64,000 bases of DNA. It comes from Deltaproteobacteria bacterium. Its GTDB lineage: Bacteria; Myxococcota; Myxococcia; SLRQ01. A program made the translations under genes and the position numbers. The stretch spans positions 1-64,000 of the forward strand of contig JARGFU010000006.1 of NCBI GenBank assembly GCA_029210625.1. The letters run 5' to 3'. The notes beneath the pieces are model-generated. The model was given only the letters and a program-made list of their open reading frames with translations, had not been told where the DNA came from and made no database searches. This document shows, piece after piece, positions 61,225 to 64,000 of the stretch (the stretch's first letter is position 1; each line of letters opens with the position of its first letter).

Positions 61225-62058
61225 TCAGTTGAACCAGACGGTGAAGCCGGCCTGGGCCATCAGGTCGGTGTTGGCGAAGAGGTTCAGGCCGACACCGGGA
61301 TCGTAGGTCGGGCCGCCGCTGAAGGCCTGGTTGCCGGTCAGCAGGCTGATCACCGCGCCGGCCTGGGTGTGGATCGAGAAGAACTTCGTCACGAACCACT
61401 CGGGCCGGAGGCCCGCCTCGAGGTGGAAGTAGTGGGCCGTGGTGGACAGGCCGCTGAAGTCCGGTCCCCGGGTGATCGTGTAGCCCAGGCCGAAGGGGAT
61501 CGTGAGGTAGACGGTCCGCGAGAGGATCAGGCCCAGGTAGATGCCCCGCAGGGTCAGTCCGAGCTGGACCGTCGCCGGAGAGCCGGAGCCCAGGGCGAGC
61601 ACCGCGCCGGCCAGCACCTGGAAGTGGAAGAGGGCCGAGGCGGGGTAGACGAGGGAGAGGGCCGGCAGGCGCAGGGTGTGCTCGCTGCCACCCGTGCTCT
61701 CGGTGGCGGGCGCCAGCCGGAAGCCCATCGTTCCCTCGACGCCCACGCCGAAGGAGCCGGTGCGGTCCTCGGGCTGGGGCGGCGTCTCGTCCTTCACCTC
61801 GGGGACCACCGTGGTGGAGGCGGTGGGCGCGCTCTCGCCCAGGGGATTCATCGAGGGCGCCTCGCCGGTCTCGGTGCCCCCGGTGGCCTCACTCTCGGGC
61901 TCGGAGGCCGTGCCCTCGTCGGCCCAGGAGTCGGTGGTGTCCCCGTCGGAGGCGGTGTCCACCGTCCCACCGAGGGGGTCGGTGGTGGTCTGGGCCAGCG
62001 CGGTGGTCGAGAGCGAGAGCGCGGCCAGCGCGGCCACGCAGAACGAGAGACGTCGCAT
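61225..62058 (-). CDS. Secreted outer-membrane-barrel-like protein
   Basis: 277 aa. Signal peptide (FCVAALAALSLSTTALA), a low-complexity Thr/Ser/Glu/Gly stretch to about residue 90, and then alternating strands (GSFGVGVEGTMGFRLA, HTLRLPALSLVYPASALFHFQVLAGAVLALG, TVQLGLTLRGIYLGLILSRTVYLTIPFGLGYTITRG) ending in FTVWFN, an aromatic terminus typical of barrels. It belongs with the two downstream genes (60029 and 58875) in one operon of envelope proteins. No known family. Confidence 0.72.
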   Translation of the reverse strand: MRRLSFCVAALAALSLSTTALAQTTTDPLGGTVDTASDGDTTDSWADEGTASEPESEATGGTETGEAPSMNPLGESAPTASTTVVPEVKDETPPQPEDRTGSFGVGVEGTMGFRLAPATESTGGSEHTLRLPALSLVYPASALFHFQVLAGAVLALGSGSPATVQLGLTLRGIYLGLILSRTVYLTIPFGLGYTITRGPDFSGLSTTAHYFHLEAGLRPEWFVTKFFSIHTQAGAVISLLTGNQAFSGGPTYDPGVGLNLFANTDLMAQAGFTVWFN

Positions 62059-62179
62059 GATTCCTCCCTCGGCCGGTACGTCACCTCCCCCGACCGTCGT
62101 GACAATGGTTCGGCCAGAAACCCTGGCTGCCGCATCCTACGAGCGATGGGCGCGTGGCGTCAGCCCTCGCGGCCGAACT

Positions 62180-62902
62180 TCAGGGGCCGAAGAGCTCGTC
62201 CACGACGTAGGTGACGCTGACGCCGAGCACCGCTCCGGCCAGCACGTCGGAGAGGTAGTGGCGGCCGTCCTGGATCCGGGAGGCGCCCACCAGCAGGGTC
62301 AGGAGGGTGGCGGGCAGCCCCGCCCGCCAGCCGTAGCGGCGCCAGAGCAGGGTGGCCCAGGCCGCGGCCGAGGAGGTGTGCCCCGAGGGGAAGGAGGAGC
62401 GGTGCCCGGAGTCGGGCCGGGGGCGGCCGACGCTCACCTTGAGGAGGTCGGTGAGGCCGGCGTTGATCAGCTGCGAGACCACGAAGGACTCGAGGGCGCG
62501 CCGGTGGCCGGGGCGCCGCGCCTCCCGGTCCCAGAGCGAGAGCCCCCCGAGGGTCAGGGCGCTCCCCGCCAGCACGTAGGTGGGAGCCTGGCTGCCCACC
62601 TCCGAGAGCCTCCCGAGCGGCTGGTTCTCCCGGGCCCAGTCCGAGGACTCCCGGTCCCAGTCCGAGGCGAAGCTGATCACCGAGAAGGAGAAGGTGAAGC
62701 CGGCGACCTTCCAGGCGCCGTGCCGGGAGAGGCGCTGCCAGGCGTCCGGGGTGGCGGCCTCGGTCTCGCTCCCCCCGGGCTCCACCGCGCAGGGTGCTGT
62801 CGCGGTCGCGGGTGCGGCCTCCTCCTCGGCGCGGGCCGGCAGCGGGGAGGCCGCCAGGAGCGCGAGGAGGAGCAGGGCTCGAGGAGGGAGGGGCGCCGGC
62901 AT
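62180..62902 (-). CDS. PAP2-type phosphatase, secreted or membrane-bound
   Basis: 240 aa with an N-terminal signal peptide and several hydrophobic segments. All three catalytic motifs of the acid-phosphatase/PAP2 superfamily are present: KVSVGRPRPD (Kx6RP), FPSGHTSSAAAW (PSGH) and SRIQDGRHYLSDV (SRx5H). Likely dephosphorylates lipid phosphates (for example phosphatidate or undecaprenyl-pyrophosphate) at the periplasmic face. Confidence 0.92.
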   Translation of the reverse strand: MPAPLPPRALLLLALLAASPLPARAEEEAAPATATAPCAVEPGGSETEAATPDAWQRLSRHGAWKVAGFTFSFSVISFASDWDRESSDWARENQPLGRLSEVGSQAPTYVLAGSALTLGGLSLWDREARRPGHRRALESFVVSQLINAGLTDLLKVSVGRPRPDSGHRSSFPSGHTSSAAAWATLLWRRYGWRAGLPATLLTLLVGASRIQDGRHYLSDVLAGAVLGVSVTYVVDELFGP

Positions 62903-62917
62903 CGCCGGCGATCCCTA

Positions 62918-64000
62918 TCACAGCGCCGTGGCGGGATCCCGGGGTGGCTCGGCCGGCCGGGCCGGATCCGGATCGATCCGGGGGGGCTCGAGCTTCCAGT
63001 CCGTGCGGCCGGTGATCTGCATCATCACGAAGAGGGTGAGGATGGCGCCCACCGTGATCGCCAGCCCGGTGAAGCCCTGCCAGAAGAAGGTGATGGAGAA
63101 GAGCACCAGGTAGAGGGCCTGGGGCAGGGCCATCTTCGCGAGGGCGAAGCGCCAGCCGGTGAAGAGGCGGGTGTAGGAGGTGACCAGGCCCAGGGAGACC
63201 CCCGAGGCGATCGCGAAGGAGGGGGCGATGGCGAGGTGGTCGACCAGGTAGGCGAAGAGGAGGTGGAAGGCGAAGAAGCCGCAGCCGATCATGAAGAAGT
63301 GCATGGGGTGGAGCTTCACCTGTCCAGCGGTCGCCAGCACGCCGACCACGAAGAAGAAGAAGAGCAGGCCGATGGGCGCGAAGAAGGTGATCCGCGCCGC
63401 GATGGGCCCCGGGCTCGGGAGCTGCGGCAGCACGACCCCGATGTCCTTGGAGGCCAGCAGCGAGTCGAAGGTCCACTGCCCCTCCCAGCCGGTGGCGGTG
63501 GTCTGCTGGGAGGAGGGCGAGAGGGTGCGGAGGGGAAAGTCCACCGCCTCGAAGTTGGTGCGCATCACCAGCGAGAAGTTCTCGGTGCGGGTCTGATCGC
63601 CGCCCCCCAGACGGTAGTGCCAGCTCCCGAGCCCGCGCGAGCGGTAGCGCACGGCGTAGGTGCGCACCTCGCCCTCGGCGAGGTGGACCTCCCACGCGAG
63701 GTCACCGCCGCTGACGGTGGTCTCGATCGGGCGGGCCGTGCCCTCGTCCACGCGCTCGACGGAGAGGCCGTCGTAGACCACCGCGCCGGAGGAGAGGGGG
63801 AAGAGCAGGTCGAGCTGACGGTCCTCGCCGGTGTCGTTCTCGATCCGGTAGAGGGCATCGAAGCCCACCTCGTAGGTGGCGAACCAGGCCAGCCCGCGCT
63901 GCCGGTGCTCGAGGTCGAGGCGCACGCCGATCTCGCTGCCCCCGAGGGCGACGGGGTGCTCGCGCGTCTCCATCCGCGTCACGGTGCGCTCGTGGGCGTT
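62918..64000 (-). CDS. CreD-like inner-membrane protein, 5' end outside window
   Basis: At least 360 residues. The N-terminal visible part is soluble (LAWFATYEVGFDALYRIENDTGEDRQLDLLFPLSS ... GEVRTYAVRYRSRGLGSWHYRLGGGDQTRTENFSLVMRTNF). About six membrane segments follow from residue ~215 (GPIAARITFFAPIGLLFFFFVVGVLATAGQVKLHPMHFFMIGCGFFAFHLLFAYLVDHLAI). The family (CreD/CbrA-linked) is stress- or beta-lactam-responsive in other Gram-negatives. The frame is open to the window edge (AHERTV...), so the true start lies to the right. The stop is 16 bp before the PAP2 start. Confidence 0.82.
   Translation of the reverse strand, partial: NAHERTVTRMETREHPVALGGSEIGVRLDLEHRQRGLAWFATYEVGFDALYRIENDTGEDRQLDLLFPLSSGAVVYDGLSVERVDEGTARPIETTVSGGDLAWEVHLAEGEVRTYAVRYRSRGLGSWHYRLGGGDQTRTENFSLVMRTNFEAVDFPLRTLSPSSQQTTATGWEGQWTFDSLLASKDIGVVLPQLPSPGPIAARITFFAPIGLLFFFFVVGVLATAGQVKLHPMHFFMIGCGFFAFHLLFAYLVDHLAIAPSFAIASGVSLGLVTSYTRLFTGWRFALAKMALPQALYLVLFSITFFWQGFTGLAITVGAILTLFVMMQITGRTDWKLEPPRIDPDPARPAEPPRDPATAL

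Overview
The window is very GC-rich, densely coded DNA. Gene content points to a Gram-negative bacterium of the Myxococcota / former Deltaproteobacteria type: an AgmX/PglI-type TonB-like protein, secreted lipoproteins with Asp/Gly-rich linkers, hybrid histidine kinases, an orphan CheW, an FeS-type ferrochelatase and a tmRNA tag (ANDDVELALAA) of the deltaproteobacterial kind. I cannot name the species. Neighbouring genes often overlap by 4-20 bp, and many convergent pairs meet with almost no spacer.

Region by region. 1-7.5 kb is housekeeping: the end of a TPR protein, tsaD-rsmA, a deoxynucleoside kinase, panB-panC-smpB, a DUF971 protein and hemH. 7.5-8.2 kb holds a secreted YceI protein with a clear terminator. 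8.3-10.7 kb (minus strand) is the most interesting part. It is a four-gene operon behind an ECF-type promoter: a small exported Cys-rich precursor, a DUF692 multinuclear iron oxidase (BufB/HvfB/MbnB family), a DUF2063 partner (BufC/HvfC), and a SelW-like redox protein whose CxxC motif is CGA-UGA. The UGA is followed at the right distance by a SECIS-like hairpin, so it is very probably a selenoprotein that ordinary gene calling would miss. 10.8-16.1 kb carries secreted proteins of unknown role, a MepA-like peptidase and a hemolysin-III-type membrane protein.

16.1-17.1 kb is a structured non-coding block. A nested inverted repeat lies upstream of the tmRNA gene ssrA. Downstream, a 152-bp tandem repeat reiterates the last 20 nt of ssrA, reminiscent of an integration (att) site. 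17.2-29.8 kb is mixed metabolism and signalling: SUFU-domain protein, epoxide-hydrolase-like enzyme, YbaK-type deacylase, cupin, a two-subunit molybdenum hydroxylase (IorAB-like), hybrid kinase, lipoprotein, CheW, and a SEC59/DGK1-like membrane kinase.

29.9-45 kb holds an SPFH protein, a class III nucleotide cyclase, a GT39-like membrane protein (possibly starting at CTG), an ATPase-domain-only Hsp70, an overlapping VIT/VWA protein-sigma factor-small protein cassette, a tri-haem cytochrome c peroxidase, a TMTC-like protein and an RlmD-type rRNA methyltransferase. The stop codon of the latter lies inside a 166-bp MITE-like element. 45-64 kb is mostly envelope and signalling: a DUF11-type surface protein with a palindrome over its promoter, a GIDE-like membrane protein without a clean stop, a TylF-like methyltransferase, the AgmX-like protein, a PAS hybrid kinase, a degenerate amidohydrolase, a GNAT-like protein, lipoproteins, an M19 dipeptidase, DUF1648 and DUF2461 proteins, a 38-aa membrane microprotein, a lipoprotein/outer-membrane gene set, PAP2 and a CreD-like protein that runs off the end.
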